From the NCBI RefSeq assembly GCF_022482905.1, contig NZ_JAKVOI010000001.1:2233958-2297957 (forward strand): a stretch of 64,000 nt of DNA, read 5' to 3'. How positions within the stretch are numbered: position 1 is the first letter of the stretch; the number at the start of each line of letters is the position of its first letter. The notes beneath the pieces were generated by a model. That model saw only the letters and a list, made by a program, of their open reading frames with translations, searched no databases and was not told where the DNA came from. Source of the stretch: Clostridium sp. (GTDB lineage Bacteria; Bacillota; Clostridia; Clostridiales; Clostridiaceae). The position numbers and the translations under genes are program-made. Of the stretch, positions 16,355 through 24,725 are shown piece after piece.

Positions 16355-17302
16355 CTAAAATATGCTGAACAAGTTATAATCTTCCTTCTTGTCGCTATTT
16401 TCAGTATTTATCTCACCAAAATTCACATATATGATTTTGTTGTTTCTAATCCCGACAGCTTTATTTGAAAAACCATTTATCAATAGATCCACAGCTTTTA
16501 TACCCATTTTAAATGCCAGTATTCTGTCAAAAGCAGATGGATCTCCCCCTCTCTGTACAAATCCCAATACTGTACTTCTTATGCTAATGTCAAGCTTGCA
16601 CTCAATATATTTTTGCAGTTCATTTATATCATACATCCTCTCTGTTACTATTATGATATTGTCCTTCTTGCCATTATGGATATTATCACTCAATTTTTTA
16701 CATATATCATCAGGTTTCAGCTTATTCTCAGGTGTAGATATTATCTCAGCTCCTCCCGCAAAAGCAGAATACAAGGCCAGATCACCACAGTATCTCCCCA
16801 TGACTTCCACAATAGTGGTTTTTTCGTGTGAACTGTCTGTATCCTTTATTTTTTTTATACATTCAAGAACTGTATTGAGAGTTGTATCAAAGCCTATGCA
16901 ATAATCCGTGTAATTCAAGTCATTGTCTATAGTGCCAGGAAGTCCTATAGTATTAACACCAAGTCTGCTCAATTTCTCCGCACCCTTGAATGATCCATCT
17001 CCACCTATTACAATCAAGCCACCTATTTGAAATTTTTTCAATGTATTTAGAGCTTTTCTCTGTCCTTCTTCTTTAACAAATTCAATGCATCTGGCAGTTT
17101 TTAGAATTGTTCCCCCTCTTTCAGCTACATCATCCACCTCTTTATTATCCAGTTTTATTAAATCTCCATCTATTAAACCTTTATAGCCATATTTAACTCC
17201 AAAAACCTCCGCTTTTTTATAGGAGGCAAATTTTACTACCGCCCTTATGGTAGCATTCATTCCCGGAGCATCTCCACCGCTAGTCAAAATTGCTATTTTC
17301 AT
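16355..17302 (-). CDS. pfkA: 6-Phosphofructokinase (ATP-type PfkA)
   Basis: About 315 residues. ATP site GGDGSFKGA (Gly-Ser, not the Asp of PPi-dependent enzymes), catalytic TIDND in GTIDNDLNYTD, substrate loop VEVMGRYCGD, and C-terminal GFVQRGGDPSAFDR. It phosphorylates fructose 6-phosphate. Start at MKIAIL; four extra codons upstream are possible. A PFK inside a cyclitol operon is unusual and is probably an accessory copy that feeds the triose pool, or it acts on a related ketose phosphate. The inositol pathway's own kinase, IolC, is a PfkB-family protein and is not this gene. Confidence 0.85.
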   Translation of the reverse strand: MKIAILTSGGDAPGMNATIRAVVKFASYKKAEVFGVKYGYKGLIDGDLIKLDNKEVDDVAERGGTILKTARCIEFVKEEGQRKALNTLKKFQIGGLIVIGGDGSFKGAEKLSRLGVNTIGLPGTIDNDLNYTDYCIGFDTTLNTVLECIKKIKDTDSSHEKTTIVEVMGRYCGDLALYSAFAGGAEIISTPENKLKPDDICKKLSDNIHNGKKDNIIIVTERMYDINELQKYIECKLDISIRSTVLGFVQRGGDPSAFDRILAFKMGIKAVDLLINGFSNKAVGIRNNKIIYVNFGEINTENSDKKEDYNLFSIF

Positions 17303-17338
17303 ATATTCCATCACCCCATAATTTACTATAATTATCGC

Positions 17339-18505
17339 TCATATACTAATTTTGAATTTATAAAAATACACTGCACCTAAAAATCCGACTGCAGATATAA
17401 ATGACATGAAATAATAGGAAGTACTTATGCTATAATTATTTGCAATAATTCCTGTAAAAACCGGGAATATTGTCATACCAAGCGCATAAATCGCCTGAAA
17501 ATATCCCATGGCAGTTGATTTTCTATCCTGTTTTACATTTTTCATTGCCTCACTTGTACAGAAGGAAAAAAGAATTCCTGTGGACATTGCAATTAAAATT
17601 TGGGCAAAATATATATATATTACAAAATGTACATTTGGAATAATCAAACAATATATACAAATACAAATAAGTACACCTGGAATCCAAATCCCCGGTCCCT
17701 GTTTCAACGCTAATTTTGAAGCTGAAAAATAAGAACTGATTACAGCTGCAGATATATATATTATTGAACTTATGCCAATCTGCAAACCTGAAGCCCCAAG
17801 CTGTCTGGCAACCTGATTGGTAAAAGACATTGCCGTGGACATGAGTACTCCCTGTTGTATCAGTGCAAGCAGGGAAAATCCTATAAGCCTTTTATCTTTA
17901 TAGACAGTAACAAGCTGTTTCACAGACAGTGGTGTGAAATTTACAGTAGGCTCTTTTATAAAAAATCCCAAAATAGTAGAAGGTAAGGCCGCTATAAGAC
18001 TCAGTATACATAAAAAATTCATTCCCAGTTTGTCATAAAATAAAGAGCCGCATACAAAACCTATAAGAATACCTATATTATTTGCAGCAATAATGGTCCC
18101 CATGGATTTTTGCATTTCCTCTTTTTTAAAATAATTTGAGTAAAGAACCATAAATGAAATCCACATGGCTGATGCCAGCCCTGAAAACAAACTTCCAAGC
18201 AGGAATCCAATACCATCTGGTATAAATATTCTAAAAAGAGAAGCAAGTCCACTGGAAGCAGCACCTATTATGATAAAAAATCTGTGGTGTCCTCTCAAAT
18301 CCGCTATTATTCCTACAGGCATACGAAGCAGCATCTGGGATAGTCCATAAGCTCCAACAACTACACCCACAAAACTGGCAGTCACACCTATAGAAATCAA
18401 ATATGGAGTTTGATAGGGCATATAAACATACTGAGAAAACCAGAACATCACAACTACAATCAATAAAATATTTTTCTGCACTTTTACATTCAACTGCTTG
18501 GTCAT
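17339..18505 (-). CDS. MFS transporter, unknown substrate
   Basis: About 388 residues, 12 predicted membrane helices, with the loop motif PVGIIADLRGHHR between helices 2 and 3. The start MTKQLN is preferred because AGAAGGAT lies upstream; a 14-residue longer frame is possible. General sugar or metabolite porter fold, with no close similarity to the sugar-porter protein at 26711-28117. It lies between the TIM-barrel gene and PFK in one transcript, so uptake of a cyclitol or glycoside is plausible. Confidence 0.8.
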   Translation of the reverse strand: MTKQLNVKVQKNILLIVVVMFWFSQYVYMPYQTPYLISIGVTASFVGVVVGAYGLSQMLLRMPVGIIADLRGHHRFFIIIGAASSGLASLFRIFIPDGIGFLLGSLFSGLASAMWISFMVLYSNYFKKEEMQKSMGTIIAANNIGILIGFVCGSLFYDKLGMNFLCILSLIAALPSTILGFFIKEPTVNFTPLSVKQLVTVYKDKRLIGFSLLALIQQGVLMSTAMSFTNQVARQLGASGLQIGISSIIYISAAVISSYFSASKLALKQGPGIWIPGVLICICIYCLIIPNVHFVIYIYFAQILIAMSTGILFSFCTSEAMKNVKQDRKSTAMGYFQAIYALGMTIFPVFTGIIANNYSISTSYYFMSFISAVGFLGAVYFYKFKISI

Positions 18506-18559
18506 CGTTAAATATCCTTCTGATTTTATCAAATTATCATCCCCCATTAAAAATATATA

Positions 18560-19387
18560 TTACAGATATACTTTTGTTTTCTCCGCACCAATACGTATTA
18601 CATCCTCGGGTTTCATATTCCAATATTCCGGACGGAATAATTCCAGAGAAGCAATTTTATCATATCCCTTCTCCTTCAATATGTCCATAATTCTATTTAT
18701 AGGAATACAACCATCCCCCGGGAAAAGCCTGTGACAGTGATCCAGAATTCCAAGCGGAAGATTTTCGCAGTCGTTAATATGAAACACAAAAATCTTGTCT
18801 TTAGGAATTTCCCTGAGATATTCAATATCTGCACATTTATCATTCAAATAAAAATTTATACAATCTATTACTAATCCAACATTGTCTCTGTTTATTGAAC
18901 TTATAATTTCATATGCCTGCCGAATACTGTTACAAACCCACCTCCTGTTTCCAATCGGTTCAAATGCCAATTTTACCCCATATGCTTCTGCAATATCTGC
19001 AAGTTTATTCAATACATTCACAGAATCAATAAAAACCTCCTGCTCATTTCTATCAGATACCTTCTGACCTACCGTTGGTACTACAACAATATAAGGATTG
19101 CCAATTTCCCCTGCAACTTCACATCCAAAAGTAAACAAGTCAACAAGTTCCTTCCACTGAGCTTTACTGCAAAAATTAATGTTTTCAATAGAATTCAATG
19201 CAAAGGGCTTCAAGCTGCTTGTCTCAAAAAAATTTTTCAGATCTTTTACAGTGTTATGTTTAAAATATTCCTTAAGCATGTCAAGACGAAGTTCAATATA
19301 ATCATAACCATATTTTTCACAAAGTTTCAAGTCCATTTCAACATTTGATTTTTTCATGCATGTTGCTTCATTAAATCCCAATTTCAT
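18560..19387 (-). CDS. Sugar phosphate isomerase/epimerase TIM-barrel protein
   Basis: 275 residues, xylose-isomerase-like barrel: N-terminal EATCMKKSNVEMDLKLCEKYGYDYIELR, metal-ligand candidates LAFEPIG, VGLVIDCINFYL, VFHINDCENLP and CLPGDG-like LFPGDGCIPI, and the final SLELFRPEYWNMKPE. It most resembles IolI/hydroxypyruvate-isomerase-like proteins that isomerise or epimerise 2-keto-cyclitols. Expected role: interconverting inosose isomers made by the neighbouring dehydrogenases. The AAGGAG site is about 12 nt from the ATG. A strong hairpin lies upstream. Confidence 0.75.
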   Translation of the reverse strand: MKLGFNEATCMKKSNVEMDLKLCEKYGYDYIELRLDMLKEYFKHNTVKDLKNFFETSSLKPFALNSIENINFCSKAQWKELVDLFTFGCEVAGEIGNPYIVVVPTVGQKVSDRNEQEVFIDSVNVLNKLADIAEAYGVKLAFEPIGNRRWVCNSIRQAYEIISSINRDNVGLVIDCINFYLNDKCADIEYLREIPKDKIFVFHINDCENLPLGILDHCHRLFPGDGCIPINRIMDILKEKGYDKIASLELFRPEYWNMKPEDVIRIGAEKTKVYL

Positions 19388-19413
19388 TCAACTTTCAACT
19401 CCTTTTTAAGATA

Positions 19414-19454
19414 ATATAACCTTTATTTATTTTTAGAATAAACAAAGGTTATAT
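19414..19454. repeat. Intra-operon hairpin
   Basis: Inverted repeat ATATAACCTTT / AAAGGTTATAT with further pairing toward the loop. It lies in the 90-nt gap between two genes of the same strand. No clear U tract on the minus strand; partial terminator, processing site or operator. Confidence 0.5.
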
Positions 19455-19477
19455 TTTATATAAAATCAACTTGTTCT

Positions 19478-20491
19478 TTATAAAATTTCAGATATCTTGA
19501 CAGGTCTATTCTCATGAAGAGATTTTTTTGCTGCAAGTCCTATGAGTACTGCTTTCAATCCATCATCGGCATTCACAGGTGTATTCTCATCATTTACAAT
19601 AGCATCTACAAATTCTCTTATCTCCTCCGCATATGCCTGAATATATCTCTCCAGGAAGAAAAACATTGGCTTTTCACCTGTAACACCTTCCGATGTAGAT
19701 ATTACCGCGGATGACTTAAAGTCATTTGATATTCCAACCTGGCCTTTTGATCCAAACACTTCTGCTCTCTGATCATACCCATACACAGCTTTTCTTGAAT
19801 TATCTATAACTGCCAGCGCTCCACTTTCAAGTTTTAAGGTTACAACTGCAGTATCCACATCTCCAGCCTCACCTATTGCATTATCTATTAAAACATTTCC
19901 CGAAGCATAAACTTCCACTACTTCACTGTCCATAAGGTATCTGACCATGTCAAAGTCATGTATCGTCATATCCATAAATATTCCGCCTGAAACTTTTACA
20001 TAATCTATTGATGGCGGCTCAGGATCTCTGGAAGTTATTTTCAATATATGAGGTTTCCCTATTTTTCCCTCTGAAACAGCTTCTTTCACAGCCCTAAAAT
20101 TATGATCATATCTCCTATTGAATCCTACCTGGTATTTAACTCCAGGATTTTTCTGAAGTTCAGAGATAACTTCTTTTATTCTGGAAATACTATGATCTAT
20201 TGGCTTCTCACAGAAAACATGCTTATGTGCCCTTATAGCTTCAATAGAAATTTTTGCATGAGTGTCAGTTGACGAACATATCAGGACCGCTTCTATTTCA
20301 GGATCATCAATTATCTTCCTGTAGTCCGTATATACATTCGGTATTCCTTTTTCTTTTGCCCATTTTCTCTGCTCATCTTTCATATATGGATCTGCTATAG
20401 CCTTAATTTCCGCACCTTCCACGTATTTTGTTATACTTTCACCATGTGTCTTTCCTATTCTCCCTGCACCAATAATTCCCACTTTCAACAT
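19478..20491 (-). CDS. iolG: Inositol 2-dehydrogenase (Gfo/Idh/MocA copy 5)
   Basis: About 337 residues: GAGRIG, CEKPID near residue 95, catalytic HDFDMVRYL near residue 173, then the C-terminal sheet with AVIDNSRKAVYGYDQRAEVFG typical of IolG. Of the seven family members here this one looks most like canonical inositol 2-dehydrogenase. AGGGGG lies 10 nt before the chosen ATG; an ATG two codons upstream is too close to it. It directly follows the 4-hydroxybutyrate dehydrogenase gene (gap under 20 nt). Confidence 0.85.
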   Translation of the reverse strand: MLKVGIIGAGRIGKTHGESITKYVEGAEIKAIADPYMKDEQRKWAKEKGIPNVYTDYRKIIDDPEIEAVLICSSTDTHAKISIEAIRAHKHVFCEKPIDHSISRIKEVISELQKNPGVKYQVGFNRRYDHNFRAVKEAVSEGKIGKPHILKITSRDPEPPSIDYVKVSGGIFMDMTIHDFDMVRYLMDSEVVEVYASGNVLIDNAIGEAGDVDTAVVTLKLESGALAVIDNSRKAVYGYDQRAEVFGSKGQVGISNDFKSSAVISTSEGVTGEKPMFFFLERYIQAYAEEIREFVDAIVNDENTPVNADDGLKAVLIGLAAKKSLHENRPVKISEIL

Positions 20492-20505
20492 TTTCATGCT
20501 ACCCC

Positions 20506-21621
20506 CTAATATAATTTTTTATAGGTATCTATTATATCCTGTCTTGAAAAAGGCTCATAGCTATTTACGAGAAGTCTTTGCTGTCCCTTTATTACTTCGT
20601 CAGTAAATATCTCTATCTCCTTTTCTTTCATTCCATATTCTCTGAGAGGCTTTCTAGGAAGTAATTTGTCCAGAACTTCTGATAGATTTTCATATACGCT
20701 TTCCTCATTGCATTGCAATATAACAGATAATATATTATTCAGTTTTTTTATTTTCCCATGTGGATTTTTCTTAACATAGGTTTTAAATATCTCCGTAAAG
20801 AAAAGATAATTGGCTTCACCATGAGGTACATGATAATTTCCCCCTATTGGATAGGATAATGCATGTACAGCTGCACAACCGGCATTCCCAAATGCAATGC
20901 CTGCATAGTTGCTGCCAAGAACAAAATCGTCAATTATCTTTGTCCTGTAATCTTCATCATTTTCCAGTATATTGATATATCCATTCAATATTAATTTTAT
21001 AGCTTCCGTACTGAACATCTCCGTATACGGTGTGGCTTTTGGTGATAAATATGATTCAGATGCATGTATGAGTGCATCTACGGAACTTGTGACAAAGAAC
21101 TTATATGGCAGCCCCTTCACAACTTCAGGTATAAGAACTGCATAATCTGCATAAAGCTGATCTGATGCAATTCCCTTTTTAGTATGTTTTGATTTGAGTT
21201 CTGCAACAGATACATTGGTGACCTCCGAGCCTGTTCCACAAGTTGTAGGAACTATAATCAGCTTTTTATTTTTTACCAGAGGAATCCTGCCCTCAAATAA
21301 ATCCAGGGAATCCTTCGTATACCTGAGTCTCAGTAATTTGGCTATATCTATAACCGTACCACCGCCCAGCGCAATCACTCTTTCAAATCGTTCATTCCCT
21401 ATATTTGGGATTATACTGTTTATCATTTCATCCGATGGTTCTCCTGCCCCATACTTCTCCTGAAATACAGTATATGCCCCCTTTTCATATTTTTCCAAAA
21501 ACGGCCTGTATAGAAACTCATTAGTGATTATAAGATCACCTTTACCGATATTGAAAAATTCTACAAATTCTTTGGTACTGTCAAACTTATAAATTTCAGG
21601 TACTATCTGCAATAGCTTCAT
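20506..21621 (-). CDS. 4hbD: 4-Hydroxybutyrate dehydrogenase (iron-containing ADH family)
   Basis: 371 residues, an NAD-dependent group III alcohol dehydrogenase that interconverts succinate semialdehyde and 4-hydroxybutyrate. Seen: GGGTVIDIAK nucleotide loop, PTTCGTGSEVTNVSV, and the iron ligands in SSVDALIHASESYLS (Asp, His) and HALSYPIGGNYHVPHGE (two His). From memory the sequence is close to the C. kluyveri 4HbD along its whole length, including the KPLREYGMKE block and the C-terminus DTYKKLY, so this assignment is better than a generic alcohol dehydrogenase. It sits between two inositol dehydrogenase genes, not next to abfD/abfT. AGGGGGG ribosome site. Confidence 0.88.
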   Translation of the reverse strand: MKLLQIVPEIYKFDSTKEFVEFFNIGKGDLIITNEFLYRPFLEKYEKGAYTVFQEKYGAGEPSDEMINSIIPNIGNERFERVIALGGGTVIDIAKLLRLRYTKDSLDLFEGRIPLVKNKKLIIVPTTCGTGSEVTNVSVAELKSKHTKKGIASDQLYADYAVLIPEVVKGLPYKFFVTSSVDALIHASESYLSPKATPYTEMFSTEAIKLILNGYINILENDEDYRTKIIDDFVLGSNYAGIAFGNAGCAAVHALSYPIGGNYHVPHGEANYLFFTEIFKTYVKKNPHGKIKKLNNILSVILQCNEESVYENLSEVLDKLLPRKPLREYGMKEKEIEIFTDEVIKGQQRLLVNSYEPFSRQDIIDTYKKLY

Positions 21622-21632
21622 ATAAATCCCCC

Positions 21633-22637
21633 CTATTTGTAAAATTCAGGCTGTTCTCCTACATTAATTGTCTGTGCCTTTCCCTCATTACGCGACCTAA
21701 TAAGTGAATCAGCAGTTACACATGCAATATATCCATCCCAGGAACTAGGTCCTGCCAACCTGTTATTTTTAACTGAATTTACCCATTCCTGAAATTCTAT
21801 GTCATAGGCTTCTATAAAGCGCTGTGACCAGTCCTCGTATATTTCATAGGAACGCTGACAATTGTAACGCATAAGTACCGTATTAGGATCAGGCAGTCTT
21901 ACTGTACCTTTCTCGCATACTACTTCACATTGTATGTCATATCCATATCCTGATGACATATTTACTTCAACATCTATTCTCACACCACTCTTTGTCTTGA
22001 GAAGCATGATCTGCGGATCAAGAAGTTTATCTGATGAATTTTTATTTTGTTTTACGGTAAGTACCTGTCCGCTTTCATAATCTTCACCTAGCAGCCAGTG
22101 TGATATGTCTATCTCATGAATACCTGAATTTGTAATAGTCATGTCTGTAGTATGGCTTGGAATATGGGTAAGATTTCTGTGACATGCATGAATCATCAAG
22201 GGACTGCCAAGTTTTCCACTTTCTATGGTCTGTTTCAGTGCACGATATCCTCTGTCAAAACGCCTCATAAATCCGACCTGCACAAGACGTTTCCCAAATT
22301 TGGTCTCAGCTTTAATAATATCTTCACATTCCTTCGCAGTAGTTGCAAGTGGTTTTTCACAAAATACGTATTTCCCCTGCCTTATGGATTCCAGTACATA
22401 TCCTGCATGAGTAGGGTCCCAGGAAGTAATTACAACAGCATCAACTTCATCACTGTGGATAACTTCTTCACCGGACTTATAGAATTTTGCTCCATATTTT
22501 TGTGCAACTTTTTTAGCTGTATCTTCATTTATATCTGAAACTGCAACTACTTTTGCACCTGTAACTACATCAGTTAAACGCCTTATATGATCACGTCCGA
22601 TTCCACCTGTACCTATAACTCCTATTTTCAAATCCAT
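21633..22637 (-). CDS. iolG: Inositol 2-dehydrogenase-like protein (Gfo/Idh/MocA copy 6)
   Basis: 334 residues: GTGGIG, CEKPLA near residue 95, HEIDISHWL near residue 175, C-terminus PEFYK. Same length and same block order as copy 4 (12753-13757), so these two are direct paralogues in the two subclusters. GGGGGG ribosome site. Followed at 11 nt by 4-hydroxybutyrate dehydrogenase; preceded by an 80-nt gap with a hairpin. Confidence 0.8.
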   Translation of the reverse strand: MDLKIGVIGTGGIGRDHIRRLTDVVTGAKVVAVSDINEDTAKKVAQKYGAKFYKSGEEVIHSDEVDAVVITSWDPTHAGYVLESIRQGKYVFCEKPLATTAKECEDIIKAETKFGKRLVQVGFMRRFDRGYRALKQTIESGKLGSPLMIHACHRNLTHIPSHTTDMTITNSGIHEIDISHWLLGEDYESGQVLTVKQNKNSSDKLLDPQIMLLKTKSGVRIDVEVNMSSGYGYDIQCEVVCEKGTVRLPDPNTVLMRYNCQRSYEIYEDWSQRFIEAYDIEFQEWVNSVKNNRLAGPSSWDGYIACVTADSLIRSRNEGKAQTINVGEQPEFYK

Positions 22638-22674
22638 AATAAAATCCCCCCGGACAAATTATTTATATCTCAGC

Positions 22675-22701
22675 AAATTGCAGCCATGCAAGCTGCAATT
22701 T
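22675..22701. repeat. Intra-operon hairpin with TGCA repeats
   Basis: AAATTGCAG / CTGCAATTT, 9-bp stem and 9-nt loop, in the gap between two dehydrogenase genes. It includes TGCA-N4-TGCA, the core seen in the putative activator sites. A TGG...TTGC pair downstream on the minus strand is one base too short for a sigma54 promoter. No U tract. Confidence 0.45.
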
Positions 22702-22717
22702 ACTTTATACATGCTCC

Positions 22718-23737
22718 CTAGCCTTCATATGGAAGCATCTGACCTTTTTCAAATGATTCCTTGCATCTGTTTGCAATTTTCGATACAGCCGTACCATCAT
22801 ATACTGTTACATCAGGCTGATGATTTTCCTGAACACACTTAACAAATTCCACCATTTCGTCTATATAGGCTTCATGCCAGCGAGCAAGGAAATCCGGATA
22901 GCATTCACGGCATACGCCATGTTCACTCAATACTTCAAGCAGACTGTCCGTTCCCACAGACCCAATACGAAGTGTACCACGAGTACCAATAATTTCCGTT
23001 TCTACATTACAGCCATGTGCTGCAGCTCTTCCTGCAAACAGAAAAGCCATGGTCTCATCTTCAAACTGGATTAGACAACTTACATTATCTCCATCGTTCC
23101 ACTGACGATATTGCTTAAATTCAAAGCATCCACCGATCCCCCACATATTTTTAGGTTCACTTCCGGTAAACCATCTGCACAGATCTATATCATGTACGCA
23201 CATATCAAGAAACTGGCCACCACTGTGAGGAGCAAATGCCAGCGTACCTTCTATTGTAGTAATAGGATCCTGTGTATATGAACGTACCAGAATAACTCTT
23301 CCAATATCACCATTTTGTATCTTTTCTTTTGCCTTTCGGTAGGATTTGTCATAACGACGCATGAAACCCAGCATGAATATTTTGTCCTTATGCGCCTCTA
23401 CTATCTTTTCAGCCTGTTTGCAGTGCTCTACATTGGTATCAAGCGGTTTTTCACAGAATACATGCTTGCCTGCGTTCAATGCAATGGCAATCTGCCCGGT
23501 ATGGAGGGCAGACGGAGTTACTATGGCAACTGCATCCAGTTCAGGATTATTGCACATCTCCTTGAAATCCGTATAGGTATATGGAACATTTAATTCTTTT
23601 CCTACTTCATTAACTCTTTTTTCATCTATATCACAAATAGCAGTCAATTCAGCTCCAGGTATACGACTTGCAAGATTACAAGCATGCTCATATCCAAGCC
23701 TTCCCAAACCTGCGGAACCAATTTTTACTTTTTTCAT
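22718..23737 (-). CDS. Gfo/Idh/MocA dehydrogenase, inositol dehydrogenase-like (copy 7)
   Basis: 339 residues from MKKVKIG: GLGRLG, CEKPLD near residue 95, catalytic HDIDLCRWF near residue 177, and the C-terminal GTRGTLRIG strand. The upstream in-frame ATG is part of the ribosome site itself (ATGGAGG), so the second Met is the start. Closest in the window to copy 1 at 7398-8429. It lies 56 nt downstream of iolE. Confidence 0.8.
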   Translation of the reverse strand: MKKVKIGSAGLGRLGYEHACNLASRIPGAELTAICDIDEKRVNEVGKELNVPYTYTDFKEMCNNPELDAVAIVTPSALHTGQIAIALNAGKHVFCEKPLDTNVEHCKQAEKIVEAHKDKIFMLGFMRRYDKSYRKAKEKIQNGDIGRVILVRSYTQDPITTIEGTLAFAPHSGGQFLDMCVHDIDLCRWFTGSEPKNMWGIGGCFEFKQYRQWNDGDNVSCLIQFEDETMAFLFAGRAAAHGCNVETEIIGTRGTLRIGSVGTDSLLEVLSEHGVCRECYPDFLARWHEAYIDEMVEFVKCVQENHQPDVTVYDGTAVSKIANRCKESFEKGQMLPYEG

Positions 23738-23793
23738 TTTATATACCTCCATATTTTTGTTATTTTAATATTCGCAATATTACACTAATTATA

Positions 23794-24696
23794 TCAGATA
23801 CCAGTCTGCTCTTTTATATATGCTCGTGCCGTTTCCGCATAATCCAGCGGATTGTATTTATATGGGTTCTGTTCTGCCTCAACAACCAGCCAGCCTTTGT
23901 AATTTCTATCCTCCAGTATCTTAAAAATGGAAGGATAATCTATGCAGCCTTCTTTATCTCCGGGTACAGTAAACACTCCCTGCAGCACAGAACGTAAAAA
24001 GCTGAGTTTTTTCTCCCTGCATACCTTCAACACATCAGGTCGTACATTCTTGAGGTGAACATGTTTAATTCTGTCAAAATGTTTATCAAGAATTGCAATT
24101 GGATCTTCTCCTGAGAAATAAAGATGTCCAGTATCATATAACAGACTTACATACTTAGGATCTGTGAGTGCCATAAGCTTGTCAATTTCTGAAGTTGTCT
24201 GTACAACTGTTGTCATGTGATGGTGATAAATCAATGTCATTCCATTATCTGCAGCTATTTTCCCAAGTTTGTTAAGTCCTTCGGCAAGCTTGTTCCATTC
24301 AGCCTCATCTGTTATGACATACTTCTCTCCAACAAAAATATTGCTGCAGTGCTGTATACTATGGCTCTGGTCTGAAACCACAACATGTTTTGCCCCAATT
24401 TCCTTCAGAAAATTCATATGATCGATAAATCCCTTTTCGCTAACTTCATAGGGTTTTTCAGTGAGATATGAACTATACCATGCAGTAATGGCTGAAATTC
24501 CCCTGCGGGCAAACTCTTTATTCAAGATATCAGGATCTCTTGGAAACTGGCAGCCTATTTCCGTCCCCTCATATCCGGACAAGGCTATCTCACTAATAGT
24601 TTGAAGAAAAGTGTTTTCCTTTCCCCATTCCGGCATATCATCTTCTGTCCATGCTATAGGTGCAATACCCAATTTGATATTCTCTCTCTTTAACAT
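23794..24696 (-). CDS. iolE: Inosose dehydratase
   Basis: 300 residues. N-terminal LGIAPIAWTEDDMPEWG, then SGYEGTEIGCQFPRDP, LIYHHHMTTVVQT, LLYDTGHLYFSGEDP, HVHLKNVRPDV and a late YKGWLVVEAEQNP: the standard IolE order, with His/Glu/Asp metal ligands of the TIM barrel. It dehydrates 2-keto-myo-inositol to 3D-(3,5/4)-trihydroxycyclohexane-1,2-dione, the substrate of IolD encoded next to it. GGAGG ribosome site. Gap to iolD 29 nt. Confidence 0.93.
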   Translation of the reverse strand: MLKRENIKLGIAPIAWTEDDMPEWGKENTFLQTISEIALSGYEGTEIGCQFPRDPDILNKEFARRGISAITAWYSSYLTEKPYEVSEKGFIDHMNFLKEIGAKHVVVSDQSHSIQHCSNIFVGEKYVITDEAEWNKLAEGLNKLGKIAADNGMTLIYHHHMTTVVQTTSEIDKLMALTDPKYVSLLYDTGHLYFSGEDPIAILDKHFDRIKHVHLKNVRPDVLKVCREKKLSFLRSVLQGVFTVPGDKEGCIDYPSIFKILEDRNYKGWLVVEAEQNPYKYNPLDYAETARAYIKEQTGI

Positions 24697-24725
24697 AAGG
24701 TCTTCCTCCTAAATATTGGATTATA

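Noticed and set aside
22660-22700. A third sigma54 promoter before the iolG-4hbD gene pair
   Set aside because: TGGC and TTGC are present but one base too close; sigma54 tolerates little spacing change.
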